Positions 45,079-54,241 of a stretch of 64,000 nt of DNA are shown piece after piece; position 1 is the first letter of the stretch; each line of letters opens with the position of its first letter. Source of the stretch: Granulicella arctica. GTDB taxonomy: Bacteria > Acidobacteriota > Terriglobia > Terriglobales > Acidobacteriaceae. Location of the stretch: positions 558,001 to 622,000 of the forward strand of contig NZ_JACCCW010000001.1 in assembly GCF_013410065.1 (NCBI RefSeq), written 5' to 3'. The position numbers and the translations under genes were made by a program. The notes below the pieces were generated by a model. The model saw only the letters and a program-made list of their open reading frames with translations, ran no database searches and had not been told where the DNA came from.

Positions 45079-45130
45079 TGTAACTACAAAAGCGGAGTTA
45101 CGGTTTTGTAGTTACACTTTTGTAGTTACA
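45079..45130. promoter_or_regulatory. Triple operator-like box upstream of acyl-CoA dehydrogenase
   Basis: One copy of TGTAACTACAAAA (45079-45091) and two copies of its exact reverse complement TTTTGTAGTTACA (45104-45116, 45118-45130). Half-sites ACTACA/TGTAGT resemble those of BlaI/MecI/CopY-family repressors, which are abundant in Acidobacteria; that link is inference. The boxes lie 70 bp before the dehydrogenase gene. Confidence 0.6.
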
Positions 45131-45197
45131 GCGCCCTGGAATGAATCTCTATTCATTTATTGTGACGGAATGCTAGACTCACTTTCCGAGGTGAGGG

Positions 45198-46361
45198 ATG
45201 GCTGAGCATGGTGGCGCGAGGGCGCTGACACAATTAAGTGACGACGAGCGGATGTTTCGGGACACGGTGCGGCAGTTTGCAGAAGAGCGGATCGCTCCTC
45301 TGGTGCGCGGGATGGACGAGGCGCAGGCGATGGATGCTGGATTGGTCCGACAGCTCTTTGAGCTGGGATTGATGGGAATTGAGATCTCCGAGGAGTATGG
45401 CGGGGCGGGTGGGACTTTTTTCGAAGCGATCCTGGCGGTGGAAGCCTTGTCGGCGGTGGATCCGTCGGTGGGAGTGCTGGTGGATGTGCAGAATACGCTG
45501 TGCATCAATGCCCTGATCCGATGGGCGAATAAAGAACAGAAGAAGAGGTATCTGCCTCGGCTGGCGGTGGACACGATTGGGGCTTATGCGTTGAGCGAGG
45601 CCGGGTCGGGGTCGGATGCGTTTGCGCTGGCGACGCGAGCGGTACAGCGCGGTGATGAGTGGGTGCTGAACGGGCAGAAGCTCTGGATCACAAATGCGAA
45701 GGAGGCGGGCCTGTTTATCGTCTTTGCCACGGTCGATCCATCGGCTGGGTACAAGGGGATTACGGCGTTTCTGGTGGAGAAGGGCGCGGCGGGTTTCCGG
45801 CTGGGGAAGAAGGAGGACAAGCTGGGGATTCGAGCTTCGAGCACATGCGAGCTGATCTTCAACGATTGTGTGGTGCCGGCGGCGCAGGTGCTTGGGGAGG
45901 TCGGCAAAGGATACAAGATCGCTATTGAGACACTGAACGAGGGGCGGATTGGGATTGGAGCGCAGATGTTGGGGCTCGCGGGTGGTGCATGGGGACATGC
46001 GGCGGGATTTGCAAAGGAGCGGAAGCAGTTTGGGAAGGCTCTGGTGGAGTTTCAAGCGATGCAGTTTCAACTGGCGGAGATGGCGACGGAGGTAGAGGCG
46101 GCGCGGCTGATGGTCTACAACGCGGCTCGTCTGAAGGATGCGGGGGCGGAGTTTTTGAAGGAGGCGGCGATGTGCAAGTACCTGGCGTCGCAGGTGGCGG
46201 AGCGAGTGGCGAGCCTGGCGGTCGAGGTGTATGGGGGATCGGGGTTCGTGAAGGATTTTCCTGTTGAAAAACTGTTCCGGGATGCGAAGATTGGGAAGAT
46301 ATACGAAGGGACGAGCTTTATGCAGTTGGCGACTATCGCCAAGCTAGTGCTGGGGCGATGA
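45198..46361 (+). CDS. Acyl-CoA dehydrogenase
   Basis: 387-aa FAD flavoprotein that makes the alpha-beta double bond in acyl-CoA (fatty-acid or branched-chain amino-acid breakdown), passing electrons to ETF. Signature blocks are AYALSEAGSGSDAFAL, WITNAKEAGLFIVFA, KLGIRASSTCEL, and the C-terminal YGGSGFVKDFPVEKLFRD. The catalytic base is E370 in IYEGTS, as in short/medium-chain enzymes. Length is typical. It is probably controlled by the triple box upstream. Chain specificity is unclear; Bcd/short-chain-like is plausible. Confidence 0.93.
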   Translation: MAEHGGARALTQLSDDERMFRDTVRQFAEERIAPLVRGMDEAQAMDAGLVRQLFELGLMGIEISEEYGGAGGTFFEAILAVEALSAVDPSVGVLVDVQNTLCINALIRWANKEQKKRYLPRLAVDTIGAYALSEAGSGSDAFALATRAVQRGDEWVLNGQKLWITNAKEAGLFIVFATVDPSAGYKGITAFLVEKGAAGFRLGKKEDKLGIRASSTCELIFNDCVVPAAQVLGEVGKGYKIAIETLNEGRIGIGAQMLGLAGGAWGHAAGFAKERKQFGKALVEFQAMQFQLAEMATEVEAARLMVYNAARLKDAGAEFLKEAAMCKYLASQVAERVASLAVEVYGGSGFVKDFPVEKLFRDAKIGKIYEGTSFMQLATIAKLVLGR

Positions 46362-46456
46362 GGTAAGAGATCGCAGAGGCCATAGCTGAACGCCTGCGGG
46401 TATGACGGCGATACATCCAAGCCAGTCGCTCAAGCGTCACATAAGACAGGCTTTGC

Positions 46457-48100
46457 ATGTCGAGTTATTGCAGTTGCGCTGCTTGCACGGAATTTTCGCG
46501 AAGGGGCTGTAGCACCGGACCGTGGGAACCGAATGCCGGTTCACGTCAAAGCCGCCGGGAACAGACTCTGGATCCCCATATGCTAAGCCGACCGTTGACC
46601 TTGCGATTGTTGCTGGCAGCAGCGGCGGCGTACGTTCTGCTGCATGGACTGTCCATGGCGGTGTGCTCGGCCCATGCAGCGGCGATTTCATACTGCTTCG
46701 TGATCGTTGCAACGCTTCTCGCGGTCACGGGATGTATCCGACGGGCACAAGCTGGCCCGGCGGATATGCGTCTGCCATGGACTATGGTGGGCGTGGGGAT
46801 CTTGCTGTGGTGTTGTGGGGCAGCGCTTGAGGGATGGCAGGAGCTTGTGCAGCATGTGTCGTCTGCGAATGCTTCGTCGTCGGACTTTATCATCTTTATC
46901 TTTGGCGTCCCCATCCTGCTTGCCATCTCTACGCCAACACGGCAGGACAGGAGACTGTTTTTTGTATGGCTGGATAGTATTCAGGCCGTGATGACGGCGT
47001 ATCTGATCTACCTTGCCTTCTTCACGGTCTCCCCATTTACACACAAGCCGATTGAACCGATCAGCGCATCCACACTGATTTTGATCTACACCGTCGAAAA
47101 CCTGGTACTCGCGGGAAGCGCCTCGCTGCGGCTGTTTGCGCACCAGCGGAAAGGCGATTCCCACTATTTTTATTGGGCGCTCACGTGCTTTCTGTGGATC
47201 TACACGATCTGCATCGCGATCTCAAACTACGTGTATCTGACGAACCATGGGAATACCGGTTTTTATGATCTGCTCTCGGACCTTCCTTTTCTGTTCCTCG
47301 CAGCGGCGTCGGTTCTTCTGGTGCGAGGGAGGACGGAGGACTCTCCGGTCTTCGACCGCGGCAAGCTAATGCTGTTCATCGACAACCTGAGCCCGACCTT
47401 TTTTACAGCGGCGCTGTTTCTGCTCAGCTTTGCCGTGATGCGGCAGCATTTTTACGCGGGGATTGTATCGGCTCTGCTTGCGCTGTCGATCTATTCCATC
47501 CGAACGACGATGTTGCAGAGCCTTTCGGTCCGGGCTGAACAGAGACTGCGCGAGGCGCACGACCGGCTAGAGGCGATTTCGCTGACCGACAGTCTGACGG
47601 GAGTTGCCAACCGGCGGCACTTCGATCGGACGCTGGAGATGGAGTGGAACCGAACGGTGCGAACGCGGCATCCACTGGCACTACTGATCATCGACATCGA
47701 CTACTTCAAGAAGCTGAACGACCGGTATGGTCATCCGCATGGGGATAGGTGCCTTATCCGGATCGCACAGGCGATGCGCGATGGGCTTCCGCGGAGCGGC
47801 GATCTGCTGGCTCGGTATGGCGGGGAGGAGTTTCTGCTGCTGTTGCCGACGACGGACCAGGCTGGTGCGGAGCTGGTTGCGGCGAGGATGCAGAAGGCCG
47901 TAGCTTCACTCGATATCTCCTATGAACCCGAACATCGTACAACCATCAGCATTGGGCTTGCCGTATCGGAGCATCCGCATTCGGGGACGACGGCGGAGTT
48001 GATCGACGCCGCAGACGATGCGCTCTATCGAGCGAAGAAGAATGGGCGCGACCGGGTGGAGATTGGCGTCTTTGGAGTTCGACACCTCAAAGTAGAGTAG
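46457..48100 (+). CDS. Membrane diguanylate cyclase (GGDEF)
   Basis: Up to 547 aa. The N-terminal ~340 residues hold about eight hydrophobic helices, a membrane sensor of no named type that I recognise. The cytoplasmic GGDEF domain (about 375-540) has GGEEF at 455-459 and an RSGD inhibitory site (446-449), so it should make c-di-GMP with product inhibition. The first ~41 residues are Cys/Ser/Arg-rich and unlike a membrane start, so Met 42 (46580) is a likelier start. It is convergent with aqpZ across a shared bidirectional terminator. Confidence 0.9.
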   Translation: MSSYCSCAACTEFSRRGCSTGPWEPNAGSRQSRREQTLDPHMLSRPLTLRLLLAAAAAYVLLHGLSMAVCSAHAAAISYCFVIVATLLAVTGCIRRAQAGPADMRLPWTMVGVGILLWCCGAALEGWQELVQHVSSANASSSDFIIFIFGVPILLAISTPTRQDRRLFFVWLDSIQAVMTAYLIYLAFFTVSPFTHKPIEPISASTLILIYTVENLVLAGSASLRLFAHQRKGDSHYFYWALTCFLWIYTICIAISNYVYLTNHGNTGFYDLLSDLPFLFLAAASVLLVRGRTEDSPVFDRGKLMLFIDNLSPTFFTAALFLLSFAVMRQHFYAGIVSALLALSIYSIRTTMLQSLSVRAEQRLREAHDRLEAISLTDSLTGVANRRHFDRTLEMEWNRTVRTRHPLALLIIDIDYFKKLNDRYGHPHGDRCLIRIAQAMRDGLPRSGDLLARYGGEEFLLLLPTTDQAGAELVAARMQKAVASLDISYEPEHRTTISIGLAVSEHPHSGTTAELIDAADDALYRAKKNGRDRVEIGVFGVRHLKVE

Positions 48101-48116
48101 CTGTCGTAAAGGTCGA

Positions 48117-48155
48117 ACCACCAAGGGCCGGGAGGGTGTCCCGGCCCTTGGTGGT
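48117..48155. terminator. Bidirectional terminator between convergent genes
   Basis: A perfect 17-bp stem (48117-48133 with 48139-48155) and a 5-nt loop between the diguanylate cyclase (+) and aqpZ (-). The stem is G+C-rich and lacks a T-run, but its placement is ideal. Confidence 0.65.
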
Positions 48156-48166
48156 CGTCTGGAGAT

Positions 48167-48928
48167 TTAGGTTTCCATGGCTTTGGCTACGGTGGCTTCG
48201 GCCTGGTCGACGGGAAGAACCGGCTGCCGGGCGAGGATGAGGTAGACGATACCGGCCAGTGCTGCTCCAACGATTGGGGCGAGCCAGAAGACCCATAGCT
48301 GTTGGAGCGCCCAGCCTCCGGCGAAGATGGCGGGGCCGGTGCTGCGGGCGGGATTGACCGAGGTATTGGTGACGGGAATGCTGATGAGGTGGATGAGGGT
48401 GAGGCCGAAGCCGATGGCGATGGGCGCGAAGCCCTTGGGCGCGCGGGCGTCGGTGGCGCCGAGGATGATCATGAGGAAGATGAAGGTCATGACGATCTCG
48501 CAGAGGATGCAGGCGACGAGAGAGTAGCCGCCGGGCGAGTGCAGACCGTAGCCGTTGGAGGCGAATCCGGCGTGGACGTCGAAGCCGTCCTTGCCGCTGG
48601 CGATGGCATAGAGGACGGCAGAGCCGGCGATGGCTCCGGCGACCTGCGCGATGACGTAGGCGGGGAGTTCGGACCACTTGAAGCGGCCTCCTACTGCGAG
48701 ACCGATGCTGACTGCCGGGTTGAGGTGGCATCCAGAGATGTGGCCGATGGCATAGGCCATGGTGAGGACGGTGAGCCCAAAGGCAAAGGCGACGCCGACG
48801 AAGGCGATGCCCATCTGTGGGAAGCCTGCGGCCAGGACTGCGGCTCCACAGCCGCCGAGAACGAGCCAGAAGGTTCCGAGGAATTCCGCGAATGCACGTT
48901 TGCCCATAGTGATATTGAGTCCTTTCAT
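48167..48928 (-). CDS. aqpZ: Aquaporin Z
   Basis: 253-aa MIP-family water channel. Both NPA boxes are present (N70-A72 in HLNPAVSIG and N192-A194 in [10 protein letters not shown]). Residues H180 and R195 fit the narrow aromatic/Arg filter of water-selective channels rather than glycerol facilitators. Six membrane helices are evident. The start may be M1 (48928) or M8 (48907). It is monocistronic. Confidence 0.93.
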   Translation of the reverse strand: MKGLNITMGKRAFAEFLGTFWLVLGGCGAAVLAAGFPQMGIAFVGVAFAFGLTVLTMAYAIGHISGCHLNPAVSIGLAVGGRFKWSELPAYVIAQVAGAIAGSAVLYAIASGKDGFDVHAGFASNGYGLHSPGGYSLVACILCEIVMTFIFLMIILGATDARAPKGFAPIAIGFGLTLIHLISIPVTNTSVNPARSTGPAIFAGGWALQQLWVFWLAPIVGAALAGIVYLILARQPVLPVDQAEATVAKAMET

Positions 48929-49072
48929 GCTTTCAATTGCTTGATAGCCAGAGCCAAATCGGGGTACTGCACGGATGGCGATAACGGTACTACAGCTTGG
49001 TGAACGAGAGTAGAAGAATCGTCGGGCAGGCGTTGGGAGGTTTTAGACTGGAGACGACAGCTACCTTTACCG

Positions 49073-50332
49073 ATGACTTCGAAAACCCCACCCTCTACGC
49101 CGACTGCGATACCCCGGGCTCCTCTGCCCTTTCTAGGGCTGGCATGTGCAGTTGGTGTTTCGACGATCTACTACAACCAGCCGTTGCTGCTGGCGATGGG
49201 TCACAGTTATGGAGCGACGGCGGGACAGACGGGATTTATCGCGGTGGCGACGCAGGTGGGGTATGCGGTCGGGCTGCTGACGTTTGTGCCGCTGGGCGAT
49301 GTGCTGGAGCGGCGCGGGCTGATGATGCGGATGTATGGGGCGGTGTCGGTGGCGCTGCTGCTGGTAGCGGTGGCTCCGAACCTGACGTGGCTGATCATAG
49401 CGAGCGCGGTGATGGGGCTGCTGGCTTCGGTGACGCATATTGCTCTGCCGATTGCGCCGGACCTGGTGGGAGATAAGGAGCGTGGGCGCGCGATCGGGAT
49501 CGTGATGACGGGGCTGCTACTGGGGATTTTGCTGGCGCGGACGTTTGCGGGATGGGTGAGCCACATCCACGGGTGGCGGTGGGTGTTTGCGGTTGCGGCG
49601 GTGATGAATGCGGCGTTCGTGCCGCTGCTGTTGTGGGTGATGCCGAAGCTGCCGCCGAAGCATGAGCTGAGCTATGGCGCGGCGATGCGGTCTCTGTGGA
49701 CGCTGTGGCGAACGGAGCCGCTGCTGCGGGAGTCATGCATGATAGGAGCGCTGGTGTTTGCGTCGTTTAGCTGCTTCTGGACGACGCTGGCGTTCGTGCT
49801 GGACAGCCACTATGGGCTGGGCCCGGGAGTAGCAGGGACGTTTGGGCTGGTGGGCGCGGCGGGGGCGATGATCGCACCGGTGGCGGGGCGGCTTTCGGAC
49901 AGGCATGGGCCACGATATGTAGTGACGGTGGGAATCTGCACGCTGGCGGCTTCGTATCTTTTGCTATGGGGCGAGGAGCGGGCGGCGCTGGCGATGGGAT
50001 GGCATATTGCGGCGCTGGCGATGGGCGTGGTGGTTCTGGACCTGGGAGCTCAGATGACGCAGGTGGCGAACCAGACACGCATCTTTGGGCTGGTGCCTTC
50101 GGCTCGGAGCCGGTTGAATACGGTGTATATGACGGTGTACTTTACCGGGGCGGCAGCGGGGTCGGCGCTAGCGACGGTGGCGTGGGTGCACTGGCGGTGG
50201 GATGGGGTGTGCGGGCTGGCGCTTGGGTTTATTGCGCTGGCTGGATTGCGGCATACGATGGGACGGAAGGATGCGGGTGGAGGGTTGGTGGCTGAGGATC
50301 CGGCGTTTCCGGTGACGATGATGGAGATGTAG
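49073..50332 (+). CDS. MFS transporter
   Basis: 419-aa major facilitator with 12 predicted helices. GDVLERRGLMM at about 80-90 is the loop 2-3 motif A, and ADLVGDKERGRAIGIVMTG-like sequence (here PDLVGDKERGRAIG) fits the drug/sugar-efflux type. The STIYYNQPLLLAM start is shared by a subgroup of exporters. Substrate unknown. It is divergent from aqpZ. No clear ribosome site precedes ATG 49073. Confidence 0.85.
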   Translation: MTSKTPPSTPTAIPRAPLPFLGLACAVGVSTIYYNQPLLLAMGHSYGATAGQTGFIAVATQVGYAVGLLTFVPLGDVLERRGLMMRMYGAVSVALLLVAVAPNLTWLIIASAVMGLLASVTHIALPIAPDLVGDKERGRAIGIVMTGLLLGILLARTFAGWVSHIHGWRWVFAVAAVMNAAFVPLLLWVMPKLPPKHELSYGAAMRSLWTLWRTEPLLRESCMIGALVFASFSCFWTTLAFVLDSHYGLGPGVAGTFGLVGAAGAMIAPVAGRLSDRHGPRYVVTVGICTLAASYLLLWGEERAALAMGWHIAALAMGVVVLDLGAQMTQVANQTRIFGLVPSARSRLNTVYMTVYFTGAAAGSALATVAWVHWRWDGVCGLALGFIALAGLRHTMGRKDAGGGLVAEDPAFPVTMMEM

Positions 50333-50590
50333 GGTTTGGTTTTTGGCTGAAGAACGGGCAACAGCAACCGCAGGTCCTTCGGTTACGCTTTGCTCCGCTC
50401 AGGATGACAGTGTTTGGGGTGGGCAAAGAAAGCAACAGCAGATTCCTCCGCTTCGCTACGGAATGACAACCAAAAAACAAGCAACAACAAAGACAACCGC
50501 AGGTCCTTCGACTGCGTGCTGCGCACTTCGCTCAGGATGACAGTTTGGCGGAGTAGGTGGCAGCTCTGCTGGATGAAGAAGATGGCGGTG
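50333..50590. repeat. Cluster of dispersed repeats
   Basis: Three related elements in tandem: 50370-50411 and 50497-50544 share 'cgcaggtccttcg...ctcaggatgacagt', and 50441-50469 is a shorter variant ('cctccgcttcgctacggaatgacaa'). Single copies lie near 296-345 and 51367-51396. Separators are CAA/ACA-rich. No gene. Confidence 0.65.
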
Positions 50591-50667
50591 TGGTAGGCGA
50601 GGCAGGGATCGAACCTGCAACCCCGAGCTTAGAAGGCTCGTGCTCTATCCGATTGAGCTACTCGCCC
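50591..50667 (-). tRNA. tRNA-Arg (anticodon TCT)
   Basis: Minus-strand cloverleaf: acceptor GGGCGAG/CTCGCCT (one G-T pair), anticodon stem CGAGC/GCTCG with loop CTTCTAA (anticodon TCT, reads AGA), T-arm GCAGG/CCTGC, CCA encoded at 50593-50591. Confidence 0.96.
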
Positions 50668-50698
50668 GCGCATCTGCTGTGATTGTAGCGTGTTGCGG

Positions 50699-51304
50699 TC
50701 AGGCGAGGAGGAGATCTTTGCTGCGAAGGAGGGAGACGACGTCGTCGAGGGCGGCGGCCCAGCGGTGCCAGGCGGTGTCGAGGTCGGGGCCGATGGCTTT
50801 GACGTAGAGACTTATGGCGAAGCCTTCCTGCGGGCCGGTGAGGTCGATGAGGGCGGGACGAAGGACGAAGTCGAGGGCAGCCTCGGGGTGATCGAGGGCG
50901 GCGGCGCGGCGGGTGAGACGGTCGAGAAGCTGCTGTTGCTGGTGGAAGGAGATGAAGATCTGGCGGTCGCGCCAGAGGAGATCGATGTAACTGGCGAAGC
51001 CGGTGGGGTTGTCGGGGTGACCGTCGAGGTCGGGGTCGAGATTGAGAATGAGAGCTTCGAGCTCGTCGGAATCGAGCGACCAGGCATCGCACTTAGCGGT
51101 GAAGAGGAGCGAGCGGGGAGCGTTGAGAGAGCGGAGGGCTTGCATGAGGGGAGGGTTGCGCTCAGCTTCGGGAAGGTGGTCGAGGTCGTAGGGGTTCTCG
51201 CGAAGATCGACGAAGCGCATGCCGCTGGGATCGGAGGGATCCGACCATGGGACGACGAGGATGGGATCATCAGCGGTACATTCGGCAGACCATTCGGCGA
51301 GCAT
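50699..51304 (-). CDS. Conserved-looking hypothetical protein
   Basis: 201-aa cytoplasmic-looking acidic protein with no signal peptide or membrane helix. Codon pattern and length support a real gene. It contains CDAWSLDSDELEALI and LDPDLDGHPDNPTGFASYID. I do not recognise a family. It follows the YheT-like gene on the same strand after 118 bp that include a dispersed repeat. Confidence 0.7.
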   Translation of the reverse strand: MLAEWSAECTADDPILVVPWSDPSDPSGMRFVDLRENPYDLDHLPEAERNPPLMQALRSLNAPRSLLFTAKCDAWSLDSDELEALILNLDPDLDGHPDNPTGFASYIDLLWRDRQIFISFHQQQQLLDRLTRRAAALDHPEAALDFVLRPALIDLTGPQEGFAISLYVKAIGPDLDTAWHRWAAALDDVVSLLRSKDLLLA

Positions 51305-51366
51305 GAATCTTTTATTTTAGCTGGTTGTGGAGGAAGTGTAAGAGATTGATGGCGAAGGTGGATGCG

Positions 51367-51396
51367 GGACCTTCTGGTTTGCTCAGGATGACAGTG
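51367..51396. repeat. Dispersed repeat copy
   Basis: 'gaccttctggtttgctcaggatgacagtg' matches the end of the repeats at 50.4-50.5 kb. It sits between two minus-strand genes. Confidence 0.5.
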
Positions 51397-51422
51397 TTTT
51401 TGGGGAGACAGTTGTAAAAAGC

Positions 51423-52448
51423 TCAGGCGTTGGCGAAGAGGAAGCGGAGGAGGGTGGTCTCGGCCCAGTAGCCGTCGTCGCGGGTGGTGGGGTTTGGGGG
51501 AGCGAGGAAGGCGCAGTGGCCTCCGTGGGCGGACTCGATATAGGTGATGTTGGGGTTGGCGGTGATTTTGGCGCGGGTGGCTGGAGTGATGATGACGAAG
51601 GGGTCGTCCAGGGCGTGGAGGATGAGGGTGGGGACGGCGATGCGGTCGAGGACACGGGCGGCGGCGGCGCGGTGGTAGTAGTCGTCGGCGTTGGAGAAGC
51701 CGGAGTAGAGGGAGGTGACCTGGTCGTCGAACTCGCGGAGGGAGCGGATGTAGTCGGCACGGGAGGCGTCGTAGACGCGAGGAAAGAGCGCGGCTTTGCG
51801 GCGGAAGCGCTGGAGGAGCGCACGGAGAAACTTCCACTCGTAGAGGCGGTTGCTGGGGCGATGGAGGGCGTCGGCGGAGGGGCCGAGGTCGACAGCGGGA
51901 GAGACGCCGATGACGGAGTGAAGCTGGAGGGGAGCAGAGGTGCCGAGATCGCCGGCGAGCTTGAGCACGAGGTTACCGCCCATGGAGTAGCCAATGAGGG
52001 AGACGCTTTCGAGATGGCGGGTGGCGACGAAGTGCTGCATGACGGCGAGAACGTCACCAGAGAGGCCGGAGTGGTAGAGGGTGTGCGAGAGCTTCTCGGT
52101 GCCTCCGCAGTTGCGCATGTTCATGCGGATGATGTTGCCGCCCGCCTGCCAGAGCTTGTTGGCGTTGCCGACGACGTACTGGGAGTTCGAGGAGCCTTCG
52201 AGGCCGTGGACGATGATGGCGGTGGGCGCAGCGGAGCGTACGTCGGCGGGCTGCCAGTGGCAATGGCAGAGGACCTGGCTGGCAATTTGGCCGTCGGTCG
52301 CGGGGGAGACCTCGACGAGCTCGGGCTCGGATGGGGGGAGGGTGTTGGGCCGGGGAAGATAGTTGCCGAGGATGGTTTGGAGGTGGCCGTTGGTGAGGAG
52401 GCGGCGAGGATTAAAGGGGCTGAGGTGAAGCTGGATGGCTGTGCTCAT
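51423..52448 (-). CDS. Alpha/beta hydrolase, YheT family
   Basis: 341-aa hydrolase of the YheT/UPF0017 group. The oxyanion-hole region is VHGLEGSSNSQY, the nucleophile S155 lies in GYSMGG, the acid is D282 in LDDPF, and the base is probably H311 in HGGHCAF. The N-terminal PFNPRRLLTNGHLQTILGNY is a family hallmark. The physiological ester substrate is unknown. ATG 52448 overlaps the stop of the DUF72 gene by 4 nt (ATGA), so translation is coupled. Confidence 0.9.
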   Translation of the reverse strand: MSTAIQLHLSPFNPRRLLTNGHLQTILGNYLPRPNTLPPSEPELVEVSPATDGQIASQVLCHCHWQPADVRSAAPTAIIVHGLEGSSNSQYVVGNANKLWQAGGNIIRMNMRNCGGTEKLSHTLYHSGLSGDVLAVMQHFVATRHLESVSLIGYSMGGNLVLKLAGDLGTSAPLQLHSVIGVSPAVDLGPSADALHRPSNRLYEWKFLRALLQRFRRKAALFPRVYDASRADYIRSLREFDDQVTSLYSGFSNADDYYHRAAAARVLDRIAVPTLILHALDDPFVIITPATRAKITANPNITYIESAHGGHCAFLAPPNPTTRDDGYWAETTLLRFLFANA

Positions 52449-53227
52449 GCTCGCCTCCCTGCTGATTTCGTTGCTGCTTCAAGAAGAGCGGCGGCGTTGA
52501 GGGGGCCGATGGGCTCGTCCTCGTGTTTGAGATAGGCGTAGACGTCGCGATCTGCGGCAAGAGCGGTGAGGCGGGCGGCGAGGGTATGAAGCTCGGGTTG
52601 GGTGTAGCCGCCGTTGCGTCGGAGACGGAAGGCTGTGTGGGTACGGGCGGTGTGGACCTCGGGCGTGGTCAGTTCATCGGACTCGGCGATACAGAGGGCG
52701 GCGTTGTGTTGGCGGAGGAGGGTGTAGGCGGCATCGGTGAACCAGCTTTCGTGGCGGAACTCGAAGGCGAGCTGGTGGTCGGCGAGAGCGGGCAGGGCGA
52801 GGAAGGTGGCGAGACGGCTGAGAGTGTCGGGGTCAGCCTTGAAGTTGGGGGGAAGCTGGAAGAGCAGAAGGCCGAGCTGGTTTGCTTCGCGCACGGGAGC
52901 TAAGGCTTCAACGAACTGGTGCACGAGGGCTTCGCAGTCGCGCAGGCGGCTGAAGTGGGTGATGCGCTGCGGGGCCTTGAAGCTGAAACGGAAGTGCGGC
53001 GGAGTAGCAGCGAGCCAGTCCTCAAGCTGCTTTGCGGTAGGAAGGGTGCGGAAGGTGTAGTTGACCTCGACGGAGGTGAGCTGGGAGGCGTAGAAGCTGA
53101 GGAAATTTTTCGCCGAGGTCTTTGGAGGATAGAAGCCGGGCTTCCAGGTGGGATAGGCCCAGCCGGAGGTCCCGATGAAGAGGCGAGCTGCGACGGTCGG
53201 CGGTGGGGTGATTGGTATGCTTTCCAC
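52445..53227 (-). CDS. DUF72 (YecE) family protein
   Basis: 260-aa TIM-barrel-like protein of the DUF72 family: IGTSGWAYPTWKPGFYP (18-34), FYASQLTSVEVNYTFRTLPT, FSFKAPQRITH and LGLLLFQLPPNF. Biochemical role unknown. First gene of a two-gene coupled operon with the YheT-like hydrolase. Confidence 0.92.
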   Translation of the reverse strand: MESIPITPPPTVAARLFIGTSGWAYPTWKPGFYPPKTSAKNFLSFYASQLTSVEVNYTFRTLPTAKQLEDWLAATPPHFRFSFKAPQRITHFSRLRDCEALVHQFVEALAPVREANQLGLLLFQLPPNFKADPDTLSRLATFLALPALADHQLAFEFRHESWFTDAAYTLLRQHNAALCIAESDELTTPEVHTARTHTAFRLRRNGGYTQPELHTLAARLTALAADRDVYAYLKHEDEPIGPLNAAALLEAATKSAGRRA

Positions 53228-53263
53228 GCGGCTGAGTCTTGCTGCTTATATATGGGGAATTTT

Positions 53264-53339
53264 TGGGGCGGCTAGTGGGTTTCGAACCCACGACATCCGC
53301 TGCCACAGAGCGGCGTTCTGCCACTGAACTATAGCCGCC
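53264..53339 (-). tRNA. tRNA-His (anticodon GTG)
   Basis: Minus-strand cloverleaf: acceptor GGCGGCTA/TAGCCGCC including the extra G(-1) paired with C73 typical of tRNA-His, anticodon stem CCGCT/AGCGG with loop CTGTGGC (anticodon GTG), CCA encoded. Confidence 0.95.
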
Positions 53340-53393
53340 ACAATACTGTAATTGTAGCATCGGCGAGGGCGGAAGAATAGCATCCAATGACGT

Positions 53394-53954
53394 ATGGCGG
53401 TGAAACCAATTCGCGTGGCGATAGAACCTGAGGTTCTTCCTCCAGGGCAGAGAGCTCGGGAGCGGCATGGGGCGCGTCTGTTCGACGACCACAACCTCGA
53501 CCTGCTATCGCATGTGCTGGACGACTGGTTCCGGATTCCGGGGACGTCGTTCCGGTTCGGGATTGATGGAATTGTGGGGTTGATTCCGGGGATTGGCGAC
53601 ATTCTGGGGGGACTGGCGTCGAGCATTATCGTGCTGGCGGCGTGGTTTCGCGGGGTGCCGTATGTGACGATCCTGCGGATGGTGGCGAATGTGGGGATCG
53701 AGGTTGGGGTAGGGATGATCCCGTTTGTGGGGGATTGGTTCGACATTGCCTGGAAGGCGAACCGGCGGAACTATGCGCTGCTGGAGCGCAGTTTGAACCG
53801 GCCACGAAAGAACGAGTGGGGCGACTGGCTGTTTCTGGTGGGGCTGACTGCGGTGATGCTGTTGTTGGCGGTCCTTCCGCTGCTGCTGATGGGGTGGATT
53901 GCGGTGCATATCTTTCACGATCTGATGGGAATCGAGATTCACTTCAAACACTGA
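53394..53954 (+). CDS. DUF4112 membrane protein
   Basis: 186 aa with the DUF4112 core (about 30-135): LLDDWFRIPG-type segment (here LDDWFRIPGTSFRFGIDG), LIPGIGDILGG, and VGMIPFVGDWFDIAWKANRRN. Helices around 60-85 and 150-175 cross the membrane. Function unknown. It lies between tRNA-His and tRNA-Pro. Confidence 0.9.
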   Translation: MAVKPIRVAIEPEVLPPGQRARERHGARLFDDHNLDLLSHVLDDWFRIPGTSFRFGIDGIVGLIPGIGDILGGLASSIIVLAAWFRGVPYVTILRMVANVGIEVGVGMIPFVGDWFDIAWKANRRNYALLERSLNRPRKNEWGDWLFLVGLTAVMLLLAVLPLLLMGWIAVHIFHDLMGIEIHFKH

Positions 53955-53992
53955 CGCGATTGCGGCAGCAGGTAAGATAAACTGATAAGAGT

Positions 53993-54069
<77 letters not shown>

Positions 54070-54241
54070 TTCTTTCTATTCCCTTCCCTATTTCACTTGA
54101 ATAAGAGCCCTTTGCGGCGCTGGTGCGCGGCTGGATGGGATCGAAGGTTCATGGACGCATTCTTAGCTACCAGACGTAGGTGGCTACGGCCCTGGCTGGC
54201 AGTTCTGGCGGGGATGTGGGTTCCGATGTATACCGGATGGA

